Shown here one piece after another: positions 7,445 to 16,429 of a DNA stretch of 64,000 nt (position 1 is its first letter; every line of letters starts with the position of its first letter). The position numbers and the translations under genes are program-made. The DNA is taken from NCBI RefSeq assembly GCF_040147005.1, contig NZ_JAMSHO010000001.1, forward strand, positions 682,001 to 746,000. Direction: 5' to 3'. The DNA comes from Halomonas sp. H10-9-1. Its GTDB lineage: Bacteria; Pseudomonadota; Gammaproteobacteria; Pseudomonadales; Halomonadaceae. The notes under the pieces are model-generated. The model was not told where the DNA came from. It worked only from the letters and a program-made list of their open reading frames with translations, and ran no database searches.

Positions 7445-9247
7445 ATGACCACCGCCACTCCCAGCAGCTTCCAGGCACTCGTACGCCTGCTGCGCTACGC
7501 TCGCGGCTACCGCCGGCGCATCATCGCCGCCACCGGCTGCTCGATCATCAACAAGCTCTTCGATATCGCCCCGGAGATCCTGATCGGCGTGGCCATCGAC
7601 GTGGTGGTCAACCAGGAGGCGAGCTTCGTGGCGCGCCTCGGCTTCACCTCGGCCGAGCAGCAGATCATGATCCTGGCCGTGCTCACCTTCTTTATCTGGG
7701 CCGGCGAGTCGATCTTCGAGTACCTCTACAAGATCCTGTGGCGCAACCTCGCCCAGCGGCTCCAGGCGGACATGCGCCTGGATACCTACGAGCATGCCCA
7801 GCGCCTGGACATGGCCTACTTCGAGTCGATGAGCTCGGGGCAGTTGGTCGCCACCATGAACGACGACGTCAACCAGCTGGAGCGCTTCCTCGACGGCGGC
7901 GCCAACTCGCTCATCCAGGTAGGGGTCACGGTGGTGGCGGTCGGTGCGGTGTTCTTCGTCATCTCGCCGCTGATCGCGCTGCTCGCCTTCACGCCGATTC
8001 CGCTGATTATCTGGGGGGCTTTCTTCTTCCAGCGCAAGGCGGGGCCGCTCTACGCCGACGTGCGCGAGAAGGTGGGCGACCTCGCCAGCCGGCTCTCCAA
8101 TAACCTGGCCGGCATCGCCACCATCAAGAGCTTTACCAGCGAGGCCCGGGAGGCGGCGCGCCTGCGCGAGGTGAGCGAGGCCTACGTGGAGGCCAACCGC
8201 CGTGCCATCCGGGTCAGCTCGGCGTTCATTCCGGTGATCCGCATGGCGATCCTGGCCGGCTTCCTGGCCACCTTCACCGTGGGTGGCATGCTGGCGCTCT
8301 CGGGCGAGCTCAACGTGGGCGCCTACGGCGTGCTGGTGTTCCTGACCCAGCGCCTGCTCTGGCCGCTGACGGGCCTGGCCGAGGTGATCGACCTCTTCGA
8401 GCGCGCCATGGCCAGTACTCGGCGCATCCTCGACCTGCTGGCGGTGCCCATCGCCGTGCGCGACAACGCTACCACGCCGCTGGCCGAGCCGGTGCGTGGC
8501 GCGGTGGTCTTCGAGGGGGTGAGCTTTCGCTATGCGGCGAGCGACGTCGGGGTGGAGGACGTCAGCCTCCATGTCCCCGCCGGCAACACCCTGGCCCTGG
8601 TGGGCGCCACCGGCTCCGGCAAGTCGACCCTGGTCAAGCTGCTGCTGCGCTTCTACGATCCCGGCGCCGGGCGGGTGCTGATCGACGGTCAGCCCATCGA
8701 CGCCGTGAGCCTCGCCTCCCTGCGTGGCGCCATCGGCCTGGTCAGCCAGGACGTCTACCTGTTCGAAGGCAGCGTGCGTGACAATATCGCTTACGGCAAG
8801 CCGGGTGCTTCGGAGGACGCGATTGTCGAGGCGGCCAGGACCGCCGAGGCGTGGGACTTCATCCAGGCACTGCCCCAGGGGCTCGACACCCTGGTGGGGG
8901 AGCGTGGCGTGCGCCTCTCCGGCGGCCAGCGCCAGCGGCTGTCACTGGCCCGGGCGCTGCTCAAGGACCCGCCCATCCTGGTGCTGGACGAGGCCACCAG
9001 CGCCGTGGACAACGAGACCGAAGCCGCCATCCAGCGCTCCCTGCGGCGCATCGGCCACGGCCGCACCGTGATCATGATCGCGCACCGCCTCTCTACCATC
9101 GTCCACGCCAACGAGGTCGTGGTGATCGAGGGTGGCCGAGTCGCCGAACGCGGCACCCATCGCAGCCTGCTTGCCGCCGACGGCCGCTATGCCGCCCAAT
9201 GGCGGGTGCAGACCGGTGAGGTTGGGACGTGCGAGGTCGAGCCATAG
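7445..9247 (+). CDS. ABC exporter-type ATP-binding/permease protein (MsbA-like half transporter)
   Basis: A fused membrane and ATPase half-transporter (600 aa) that would work as a dimer. Residues about 1-330 hold a six-helix type-IV (ABC exporter) membrane domain; the ATPase domain has Walker A GATGSGKST near 387, signature LSGGQRQRLSLARALL near 490 and Walker B ILVLDEATSAVDNE near 510. It lies 71 bases after the siderophore ATPase, in the same direction, with AAGGA before the ATG. In other bacteria such genes next to FecBCDE sets export siderophores or, rarely, import them (IrtAB/YbtPQ type). Location makes a siderophore role likely but unproven; generic lipid or drug export is possible. 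Confidence 0.85.
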   Translation: MTTATPSSFQALVRLLRYARGYRRRIIAATGCSIINKLFDIAPEILIGVAIDVVVNQEASFVARLGFTSAEQQIMILAVLTFFIWAGESIFEYLYKILWRNLAQRLQADMRLDTYEHAQRLDMAYFESMSSGQLVATMNDDVNQLERFLDGGANSLIQVGVTVVAVGAVFFVISPLIALLAFTPIPLIIWGAFFFQRKAGPLYADVREKVGDLASRLSNNLAGIATIKSFTSEAREAARLREVSEAYVEANRRAIRVSSAFIPVIRMAILAGFLATFTVGGMLALSGELNVGAYGVLVFLTQRLLWPLTGLAEVIDLFERAMASTRRILDLLAVPIAVRDNATTPLAEPVRGAVVFEGVSFRYAASDVGVEDVSLHVPAGNTLALVGATGSGKSTLVKLLLRFYDPGAGRVLIDGQPIDAVSLASLRGAIGLVSQDVYLFEGSVRDNIAYGKPGASEDAIVEAARTAEAWDFIQALPQGLDTLVGERGVRLSGGQRQRLSLARALLKDPPILVLDEATSAVDNETEAAIQRSLRRIGHGRTVIMIAHRLSTIVHANEVVVIEGGRVAERGTHRSLLAADGRYAAQWRVQTGEVGTCEVEP

Positions 9248-9295
9248 GCTTTGTCTGAAAAGTCGCCGAGCGCAGCCAGTTTTCGGACATAGCCT
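9246..9295 (+). terminator. Long imperfect hairpin overlapping the exporter stop codon
   Basis: Arms AGGCTTTGTCTGAAAA and TTTTCGGACATAGCCT pair 14 of 16 bases around an 18-base loop. The left arm begins inside the TAG stop. It may act as a terminator for the iron operon, although no T-run follows. The long arms with mismatches also look like a small miniature element or an IS end. Confidence 0.4.
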
Positions 9296-9932
9296 AGCGT
9301 CTGGGGCGTGCTGGGGTCCCCGTGTCCTCGCGACATTCGCTATCGGCCGGGGACAATGTCCGAGCAGCGTGGCACAGGGAGGCGACAGGGAGGCGGGTGT
9401 CGCGGTGGTGGGGCAGGCCGCCCCGAGGCGCGGGGAGGATATCATCGGGCGCTCGTGTGTCGCCGTCAAAATTGAGCATGCCGGTGGACGTGAATCCACA
9501 TTCACAGGGATCCGAACTGTCATCTGACCAGGCTCTGGGAGATCAACTGCTTCGAAAGTTGTGCCGCTTTACATGATGAGTCACTAACGTGTAGCGCTCT
9601 GCAAGCAGACACCTCGTCAGCAGCATCACTCGGTGAGCTGAATCGACCACAGCCGTATCGCCGATCGGTGGGCTCACCGGCTCCACCGGCCTACCGCCGA
9701 TGCCGTTGACGGAAAAATCCTTGGGAAGCCGGAATGTTACCGTGAGGCACGAGTTCCATGTAGGAAACCGCTTGGTATGCCTCTTCGCGACTTCTTGCGG
9801 ATACTATTGGACACGCAGTTGCTTAGTTGTTCCAGCCGTCATCGAGCCTGAAGGCGTTCACACCGCAGCAGTGCTCACTGAAAACTGTAGTCCCTCCCTG
9901 CAGGCCGCGCAACGGCGATGCCGAGCGTCACG
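9296..9932. other. Non-coding stretch between the iron operon and the eCIS operon
   Basis: About 640 bases with no convincing reading frame on either strand. Short open frames here have no recognisable motifs, no good ribosome sites and a composition unlike nearby genes. It separates the plus-strand iron operon from the 3' end of the minus-strand eCIS operon, so it is a convergent spacer that may contain terminators or remnants. Confidence 0.5.
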
Positions 9933-10898
9933 TCAGTGCACCCGTTGCAGCATCTCCCGTGCTTTCCTGGCGTAGGCATCGGTGCCCTGTGCCAGGCTCG
10001 CCAGTATCGCCTGGCTCTCCTCGCATGACCGGCCCTGCTGCTTGCTGAGCGCCAGGTAGAAGCGGTAGCGGTTGCTGTCACGGTGCGCTTCCTGCACCTG
10101 GTCGAGCAGTTGCTGGGCCTGCTCGGTCTCGTGCCGGGACAGGTGCAGGACCGCCAGCTCGATCCTGGCTTCGTCCTCCTCCGGGAGCTGGTCGACGATC
10201 TGCCGCAGATACGTCATGGCCTGCTCCTGGTTGCCGAGACTCAGCTCCGTCAGCGCCAGGTGGCGCAGGGCATTGGCATCGGCCGGATTGAGGTGCAAGG
10301 CGTTGTGCAGGGCCTGGCGGGCATCGCCGAAGTTGTTGCTCAGGAAGCAGGTGATGCCGAACTGGGCCCAGGCTTCGGCATTGCGATCATCCAGCGACAG
10401 GGCGGTCTGGTAGCTGCGCAGGGCTTCCGGATAGCGTTTCTGCGCCGCCTGGGCGATGCCGAGACGAACATGCAGCGGGCTGCTGTGCGGCTGCAGGCCG
10501 ATGGCCCGTTGTGCGGCGTACTCGCCGCTGGTGAAATCCCCCAGCAGCACCTTGAAGCGGGCCAGGGCGTCCCAGGCGATGGGATTGTGCGAATCTTCCG
10601 CCACCGCCTGTTCGATATGGTGCATGCCGTCCTGCACCTGCTGCAGCGCGATCAGCACCTGTCCCAGGTTGCAGTGCGCCATGGAGGAGTGGGGGTCCAG
10701 GGCGATGGCGCTGCGCAGGTGCAGCAGTGCCGGCTGCCACTGCTGCCGCTGGCTGAGCAGGAACCCCAGGTTGTTATGGGCGCTGGCGCTGTCCGGGTCG
10801 AGTTCCAGCGCGGCCCGATAGGCCTCGGCGGCGGCGTCGAGATCCCCCGCGCCGTGGGCCTGCAGTCCCTTTCTCAGAAAATCGGCAACGCTGTTCAT
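9933..10898 (-). CDS. TPR-repeat protein, last gene of the eCIS operon
   Basis: 321 aa made almost entirely of tetratricopeptide repeats; about eight 34-residue units are visible (for example AAEAYRAALELDPDSASAHNN, with the canonical A-Y-x-A-L-x-L-D-P core). TPRs are scaffolds for protein binding. There is no signal peptide, so it is probably cytoplasmic. Its ATG overlaps the TGA of the DUF4157 gene, so it belongs to the operon. It may act as an adaptor or chaperone for loading the DUF4157 cargo or for particle assembly; this is inference from position. Confidence 0.85.
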   Translation of the reverse strand: MNSVADFLRKGLQAHGAGDLDAAAEAYRAALELDPDSASAHNNLGFLLSQRQQWQPALLHLRSAIALDPHSSMAHCNLGQVLIALQQVQDGMHHIEQAVAEDSHNPIAWDALARFKVLLGDFTSGEYAAQRAIGLQPHSSPLHVRLGIAQAAQKRYPEALRSYQTALSLDDRNAEAWAQFGITCFLSNNFGDARQALHNALHLNPADANALRHLALTELSLGNQEQAMTYLRQIVDQLPEEDEARIELAVLHLSRHETEQAQQLLDQVQEAHRDSNRYRFYLALSKQQGRSCEESQAILASLAQGTDAYARKAREMLQRVH

Positions 10899-13800
10899 CA
10901 GGCAATCCTCCCGATCAGGCCGCGCAGCAGTTGATTGGTATCGATATCCGGCACCTCGAACTGGACGTCGTCCAGCGAGATGTCGAAGGGCTCGCCCTCG
11001 TGATAATGCACCGGCAGGCGGATGCCGAAGCGGTAACCGGAGCCGAAGGAGTAGGACGCGAACTGCCAGCGTTCGTCGTAGACGCTGAAGCCCAGGGCGC
11101 GGACGCTGACGTAACCGCCGATGTCGAAGGTGAAGCTGGGCTGGGCGTGAATCGCCAGGTTGGCGCTGAGATCGAGGCCGTCGGAGGGTGTCCAGTCGAT
11201 ATGGACGCCGGCCTCGGCAGCGCCCTCGATGCCGAGGGTGCCGCCGATGTCCAGCCCCCCCGTGGCGCTGGCACCGGTGATGCCGAGGCCGATGCCGGCC
11301 CGTACCGACAGCCTGAGCCCGGCATCGGCCGGCACGCTCAGGTGCGCATCTCCGGTGACCCGGGTGTCCTCCTCGTGGGCCGGATTGTAGGTGATGCCGA
11401 TGCGCATCTCGTCGATCATCCCGGGCCCGATGCCGGCGACGGCACCGAGCCCGCCGCCCACCTCGGCGACGATGCCGGGCACGATCGGCACCTGCACGGC
11501 GATGCTGAAGATCGACTTGTTGACCTCGCGGCGGGCGAAGATCTCCACCTCGTTGGGGATGCCGATCTCGCCGGAGACCGTCACCTCGCCGTTGGGGTCG
11601 AAGCGGATCCCGGCGGTGCCCTGCAGCCAGGGCGCGATCTGGATGGTAGCGGAGCCGGCGCCGTAGATATTCAGCGCCCCCTCCGGCAGCGGGTCGCCGC
11701 TTGGGCGGCCATCCTCGCCGACGGCACGGTTGGTGGCGCCGACGGTGACCCGGCCGGACAGCATGCCGCGCTGGTAGGCGCCGCTGAACTCGGCGGTGAA
11801 GGCGCCATCGTCGTAACCGACGGTGAGTTGGGAGTCGACCCCGGGAATGGCCGGCTGGGCGGTGCCAGTGGCGCTGACTCGCCAGTCGTCCCCGCGCTTG
11901 TTGACGGTCACCTCGATGGAGCCGGAGCGGATGGCCGGATTGGCCGTGAGCTGCAGGTTGCCGCCGATGGTGAGGCCCGCCTCCTCCGAGTAGTCGACGG
12001 CCAGGCCCACTTGCTCGACGCCGGGAATGTCGGGGTCCACGTCACCGCTAGCTGCGAATGAGTCGTCCGAAAACTCCACCGTGATTTCGGCGGAGTGAAT
12101 GCCCCTGATCTTGTCCGGGTTGCTGATACGTAGTGTGCCGTCTCCACTAAACTGGTTGTTCTGATATCGCAGAGTTGCCGATGCTTCATCGAACAGCTTT
12201 GAGTCAAAATCGAAGCTGCCGGAAGCATGAAATCCCCTACTTTGGGTATAACCCGCGGTAAGGTTGCCGCTACCTAGATTCTCGATACCGAAATAGATGG
12301 TGCCATCCACCCCGAAGCCCTGTTGTCGACCGTAGGACAAGGCGATGGCGCCTTCGGTAATCGTTAGACCCGGTAATGGAAGGTTCAAGTCATCCGGTCG
12401 ATATTCGGCACGTAGCAGAATGTCATTGCCGATCCAGCTCAGATTCAGTGCTGTGTTGGAAAGTAACGGGATCGACGGTGTTGGGATTTCGCCTTCGGCA
12501 ACGAACCCCTCCGATCCTATCTCAAGCTCGCTGAAAAGGGCGGGACTGGTGGGGGAAAAATCCACTGCGGGTGGAGGCGGGGGCAGGGCATAACCCGCAT
12601 AGGGGCCCAGACCGCCGATTTGCAGCGTAACCTGTGGGTTATCTGGTTGCCACAAGGGCGGTAAATCCCATCTTCCGGACAGGTTGCCGATAATTGGCCC
12701 CGGTGCTTCGCGGAAATTTAGTTCAGTCTGATCCGTTAATTGAACTGATTCGATAATGATACCGGACAGGCAACGAGCGCTGCGCTGACGTGGCTGAAAC
12801 TCCAGGGCGCCGCGAGGATGTCCAAAGCGTCCGACCTCGATTCCGCCAGGTCCGGAATAAAGGACGAAGGAGCGATCGTCGCCCTCGTAGCTCATCGGAG
12901 GCACGCCGCGTATCGAGTCCAGCGGGTCGAGAGCCTGAACTTCAGCACGTGTCCACCAAGATGAATCGCCTTCTGACATCCCCATGCCACTATCGACCGA
13001 TACTCGATCAAAAATGATATCGTGCGTTCTCAGCCACTCGCTCTTGGGCAGTCGCACTTCCTCGGGGATGGTGTCGAGGTAGTCATCAACCCGGCTGTAA
13101 ATGCCGGACATAATGCTGCTTCCAGATGAGCTGTTGGATGGCTGGTCAAGCAACTCCATGTTTTCCAAGTTGTTACCGACGGCATTCCGGGTTCCGTGGG
13201 CGCCGGAAGTTTGTAGTTCTACGATATGGTCAACCTGATATTGCCGAACATAGTTGCCCTCTCGATCCCATTTCGGGACTTTAACAATATTGCGAAGAAA
13301 CTTTGATTTGCTGAATGAAAGTTGTTCTGAGTGATTGGGTAGCGAGAAGGTTACGGCATGATTTCTGTTGGTGGGCCAGTTAATCGAAGGTTCGAGTGCC
13401 TGCAATTTAGCCGCCACATCGCTTTCGGATGGCTGTATATCACGTTTCCAGGCACTACTTTGCCGAGTTGTATTGCTGCCTCTGCTGGGGCGCGTGTAAT
13501 TTCGTATCCTGGCCAACTGGCCGCTGTTGGCCAGTTGCGTGTAAAGCGGCAAATGTCGTTGCTTGATCGCCGGGATACGCAGATTGGAAAGGTTCTCCAG
13601 CGCTGTAGTGACATTGTCGTTGTCTGCCGGGGTATCGGCGGGATCGATTGAACGATGGATCTTGCGTGCCACATGGCGCCCCTGCTGGACCACATGGGTC
13701 AGTTCATGGGCCAGTAGTTCGCGACCGGTCTCGGTCTCCGGCGTGAACTCGCCGGGGGCGAAGTAGATATCGCTGCCGATGGTGAAGGCGCGGGCATTCA

Positions 13801-14524
13801 GTTTCTGGCAGAGCTCGGCGGCCTCGTTGTCGGTGTGGATGACGACACGGGAGAAGTCCTGGCCGAACTGCTGCTCCATGTCCTTCAGGACGGTATCCGG
13901 CAGCGGAGTGCCGTTGCCCCGGCTGTTCTGGATGCGTTGCTCGACCATCGCCGTGGCGGTGTCCTGCTGTCCCTCGCTGGGTGCCGTGGCTTGTGGCTCT
14001 TCCTCCTCCTGCCGCCACAGTTTCGTCATCAACGGCGCCTCTTCCTCGTCGGCCGCCTTTCGCCAGAGCTTGGTCTGGGCCTCCTCCTCTTCGCCCTTTC
14101 GCCAGAGTTTGGGGTGTGCCGTTTCCTCTTCCTCTGCGGGCTGGCGCATCAGCTTCGGTTGCGCGGCTTCCTCTTCTTCCTCGCGCTGCAGTTTCGGTTG
14201 CGCAGCCTCTTCTTCTTCCTGACGCCGAACCTTCGGCATCATGGCCTCTTCTTCCTCTTCGCCAGCCTGGCGCGCGACCGAACGGGCGACGACACGCTGG
14301 GCGGAGGCGAGCGGAGGCGTTGCCTCGTCGGGGGCCGGGCGGGCACGCCGCTTTACGTCCGCCGCCACGGCATCGGCCTCCTTCTCCTCGGCATCCTTAG
14401 GATCGCTGACCCGGAGCTTGCGCTGCAGGTAGGCCGGCGTGCTCGCCTTGCGTCGGGCCCTAGCTGGCCCCTGGGGCTTGTGCGGGTCTGCCGGCTTGGC
14501 CTTGTTGGTCTGCTTGCTGTCCAT
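10898..14524 (-). CDS. Large DUF4157 (eCIS core) protein with HNH-like segment and beta-rich C-terminal half; candidate cargo/effector
   Basis: 1208 aa. Residues 1-80: basic, disordered. Residues 88-178: acidic repeats built on K-L-x-R followed by E4-E5 runs (QPKLQREEEEE and similar). Residues ~195-285: DUF4157 with the metalloprotease-like HELTH motif at 273-277, the hallmark eCIS-associated domain. Residues ~400-470: VDHIVELQ at 431-438 and, after a spacer, NNLENMELLDQPSN, which looks like an HNH/Endo VII-type nuclease core (inference). Residues ~660-1208: repeated beta-strand modules. The DNA for residues ~295-820 (about 12060-13640) is clearly more AT-rich than the rest. The ATG at 14524 lies 2 bases after the ATPase stop. 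DUF4157 proteins are thought to be eCIS cargo or to process it; whether this one is a toxin is untested. Confidence 0.85.
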   Translation of the reverse strand: MDSKQTNKAKPADPHKPQGPARARRKASTPAYLQRKLRVSDPKDAEEKEADAVAADVKRRARPAPDEATPPLASAQRVVARSVARQAGEEEEEAMMPKVRRQEEEEAAQPKLQREEEEEAAQPKLMRQPAEEEETAHPKLWRKGEEEEAQTKLWRKAADEEEAPLMTKLWRQEEEEPQATAPSEGQQDTATAMVEQRIQNSRGNGTPLPDTVLKDMEQQFGQDFSRVVIHTDNEAAELCQKLNARAFTIGSDIYFAPGEFTPETETGRELLAHELTHVVQQGRHVARKIHRSIDPADTPADNDNVTTALENLSNLRIPAIKQRHLPLYTQLANSGQLARIRNYTRPSRGSNTTRQSSAWKRDIQPSESDVAAKLQALEPSINWPTNRNHAVTFSLPNHSEQLSFSKSKFLRNIVKVPKWDREGNYVRQYQVDHIVELQTSGAHGTRNAVGNNLENMELLDQPSNSSSGSSIMSGIYSRVDDYLDTIPEEVRLPKSEWLRTHDIIFDRVSVDSGMGMSEGDSSWWTRAEVQALDPLDSIRGVPPMSYEGDDRSFVLYSGPGGIEVGRFGHPRGALEFQPRQRSARCLSGIIIESVQLTDQTELNFREAPGPIIGNLSGRWDLPPLWQPDNPQVTLQIGGLGPYAGYALPPPPPAVDFSPTSPALFSELEIGSEGFVAEGEIPTPSIPLLSNTALNLSWIGNDILLRAEYRPDDLNLPLPGLTITEGAIALSYGRQQGFGVDGTIYFGIENLGSGNLTAGYTQSRGFHASGSFDFDSKLFDEASATLRYQNNQFSGDGTLRISNPDKIRGIHSAEITVEFSDDSFAASGDVDPDIPGVEQVGLAVDYSEEAGLTIGGNLQLTANPAIRSGSIEVTVNKRGDDWRVSATGTAQPAIPGVDSQLTVGYDDGAFTAEFSGAYQRGMLSGRVTVGATNRAVGEDGRPSGDPLPEGALNIYGAGSATIQIAPWLQGTAGIRFDPNGEVTVSGEIGIPNEVEIFARREVNKSIFSIAVQVPIVPGIVAEVGGGLGAVAGIGPGMIDEMRIGITYNPAHEEDTRVTGDAHLSVPADAGLRLSVRAGIGLGITGASATGGLDIGGTLGIEGAAEAGVHIDWTPSDGLDLSANLAIHAQPSFTFDIGGYVSVRALGFSVYDERWQFASYSFGSGYRFGIRLPVHYHEGEPFDISLDDVQFEVPDIDTNQLLRGLIGRIA

Positions 14525-14526
14525 GA

Positions 14527-16428
14527 TCAGCCCTTCAGGTTGTCCAGCGCCGAAGGCATGCTGCGACCGAGCTTCTGGTATTCCCGCTCTATCGCCTGCA
14601 CCAGGCGCGGAGGCTCGATGGGGGCGTCGGCCGACTGGGTGCCGGCGGCGGCCAGCACCGCATTGCGAATCTGTCCGCCGGTCAGGTCGCAGTGGCTCGC
14701 CAGGCTGCGCACGACGTCGCCATCCGGCGCCCGCTCGCCGAGATGGCTGTGCCACAGGCGCTGGCGTTCGGCGAAGCCCGGCAGGGGAAAGTCGATGATG
14801 ATCTCGATGCGGCGGTTGAAGGCGCTGTCGATGCGCTCGCGGCTGTTGGTGGTGAGGATGACGATGCCGGGATGGTTCTCGATGCGGGCCAGCAGATAGT
14901 TCGTGAGGTTGTTGGCGTAGCGTTCACCGGTCTGCTTGGCGTCGGTGCGGCTGCCGAACAGCGAGTCGGCCTCGTCGAACAGCAGGATGACGTCGCTCGC
15001 CGCGGCCTGGTCCAGCAGCAGCCCCAGATTCTTCTCCGATTCGCCGATGTACTTGTTCATCACCGCGCCGAGGTCGACGCGGTAGAGCGGGGTGCCGAGC
15101 CGGTTGGCCAGATAACTGGCCGCCAGCGTCTTGCCGGTGCCGCTCTCTCCGACGAAGAGCGCCCTGAGGCCACTGCTCCGGCTCGCCTGCAGGGTCGTGC
15201 CCAGGTTGCGCCACAGCGACTCGCGCTGCTGCGCCCGGGCGATCATCTCCTCGAGGTATTGATCGATCAGCGGCGGAAAGACGACCGCGTCACGGGAGAC
15301 ATGGCGCCGCACCGGTTGAGCCAGCAGCCGCAGCTTTTCCGTGCCATGGTCCTGGCGCGCCCGCCGGACATGATCGGCGCCGAGGGGTTCGCCGCTCTGC
15401 TCGGCATGGCGGCGAGCACTGTTTGCCAGCTGGACGATGGTGGGGCCGCTGAGCAGGACGCTGCCGCTGAGTTGGCGAGCCAGCGTTTCCTGTCCCAGGG
15501 CCTGTCGCCAGAGTTCGAAGCGCTGCTGCTGGTCCGGCAGGTCCATGAAGTGTTCGAGGCAGGCATCGTCGGCGACGGCACCGTCCGCGTTCAGGATGAT
15601 GACGGCCGGATGATGGTGGGGGAGTGCCGGCAGCTGCAGGGCTTTGCCGGCGCTCAGTTCCACCTCGATCACCGGCAGCCAGGCGGCGTAACGGCAGGCG
15701 AGCGGGAAAGACGCCTGCTCCCGCCACAGCGACAGCGGCGTGGACAGCGGCTCCATGCCCAGTAGCTCGGCAAGGGCCCGGGCCATCAGGTGCCGTCCGC
15801 TGTTGGGGTGGCCGCGCAGGATCAGGTGTCGCAGCTGCCCGTCCAGCAGCGGCCGTGCCAGGGTCGGCAGCGCCTGGCGGGCGCTCTTCGGCAGCAGGCC
15901 GCGGTCACCGCCGGCGATCGGCCGGGTGCCTGGCCAGGGGCGGTCGCGGTCGTTCAGCACCGACCAGAAGGGCATCGGCATGCGCAGGGCCTGCAACGGC
16001 AGGGGACCCTCCCCCTCGAGCTCCAGCAGCGACTGCGTCAGCAGTGGGCTGTTGAGCAGATCCAGCGCGTTCCAGGCGGCCCCTTGCGGGAACAGGCTGT
16101 TGATCAGTTCCAAGGCCAGGTGCACGCCGACCGCGCCGGACCCGTCGGGGTGTTGCAGTTCGTTAAGCGCGAAGGTTATCTGCGGTCGGGTCTCCGCCAG
16201 TCCTACCAGGATCAGCACGAAGGCATCCGCTCGGCCGAGGCCCTGCTCGTCGATGCAGTCGGCCAGGCGGCCCCCCCGCGGCGGCCAGTGCTCGCGGATG
16301 GCACGCTCGGCCGTTTCCCAGTCAGCGTCCCGATCCGGGTTGCCGTAATGGGCAATGCCCGTCTCGACCCACTGCAGCAGGGTGGACAGGCTGGAATCCG
16401 GTATGGACAGCAGTGCCAGGTCCGTCAT
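14527..16428 (-). CDS. eCIS AAA+ ATPase (Afp15/Pvc15-like)
   Basis: 633 aa. The C-terminal AAA+ module has Walker A GESGTGKT at about 427-434, the MNKYIGESEKNL pore/ATPase segment, Walker B VILLFDEADSLF near 480-490, sensor 1 ILTTNSRERID and an RR arginine-finger region (AFNRRIEI). The N-terminal ~400 residues contain a second, degenerate ATPase-like region with no intact Walker A. Every eCIS locus has such an ATPase, believed to help assemble the particle or load cargo. It lies 1 base from the gene before it and 2 from the gene after. Confidence 0.9.
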   Translation of the reverse strand: MTDLALLSIPDSSLSTLLQWVETGIAHYGNPDRDADWETAERAIREHWPPRGGRLADCIDEQGLGRADAFVLILVGLAETRPQITFALNELQHPDGSGAVGVHLALELINSLFPQGAAWNALDLLNSPLLTQSLLELEGEGPLPLQALRMPMPFWSVLNDRDRPWPGTRPIAGGDRGLLPKSARQALPTLARPLLDGQLRHLILRGHPNSGRHLMARALAELLGMEPLSTPLSLWREQASFPLACRYAAWLPVIEVELSAGKALQLPALPHHHPAVIILNADGAVADDACLEHFMDLPDQQQRFELWRQALGQETLARQLSGSVLLSGPTIVQLANSARRHAEQSGEPLGADHVRRARQDHGTEKLRLLAQPVRRHVSRDAVVFPPLIDQYLEEMIARAQQRESLWRNLGTTLQASRSSGLRALFVGESGTGKTLAASYLANRLGTPLYRVDLGAVMNKYIGESEKNLGLLLDQAAASDVILLFDEADSLFGSRTDAKQTGERYANNLTNYLLARIENHPGIVILTTNSRERIDSAFNRRIEIIIDFPLPGFAERQRLWHSHLGERAPDGDVVRSLASHCDLTGGQIRNAVLAAAGTQSADAPIEPPRLVQAIEREYQKLGRSMPSALDNLKG

Positions 16429-16429
16429 C

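Noticed and set aside
9132..9975. Several 60-130 codon frames between the iron and eCIS operons
   Set aside because: No motif, no ribosome site and mutual overlap; treated as non-coding.
10083..12061. Plus-strand frames over the TPR and DUF4157 genes
   Set aside because: No ribosome sites or motifs; the minus-strand frames show clear TPR and DUF4157 signatures.
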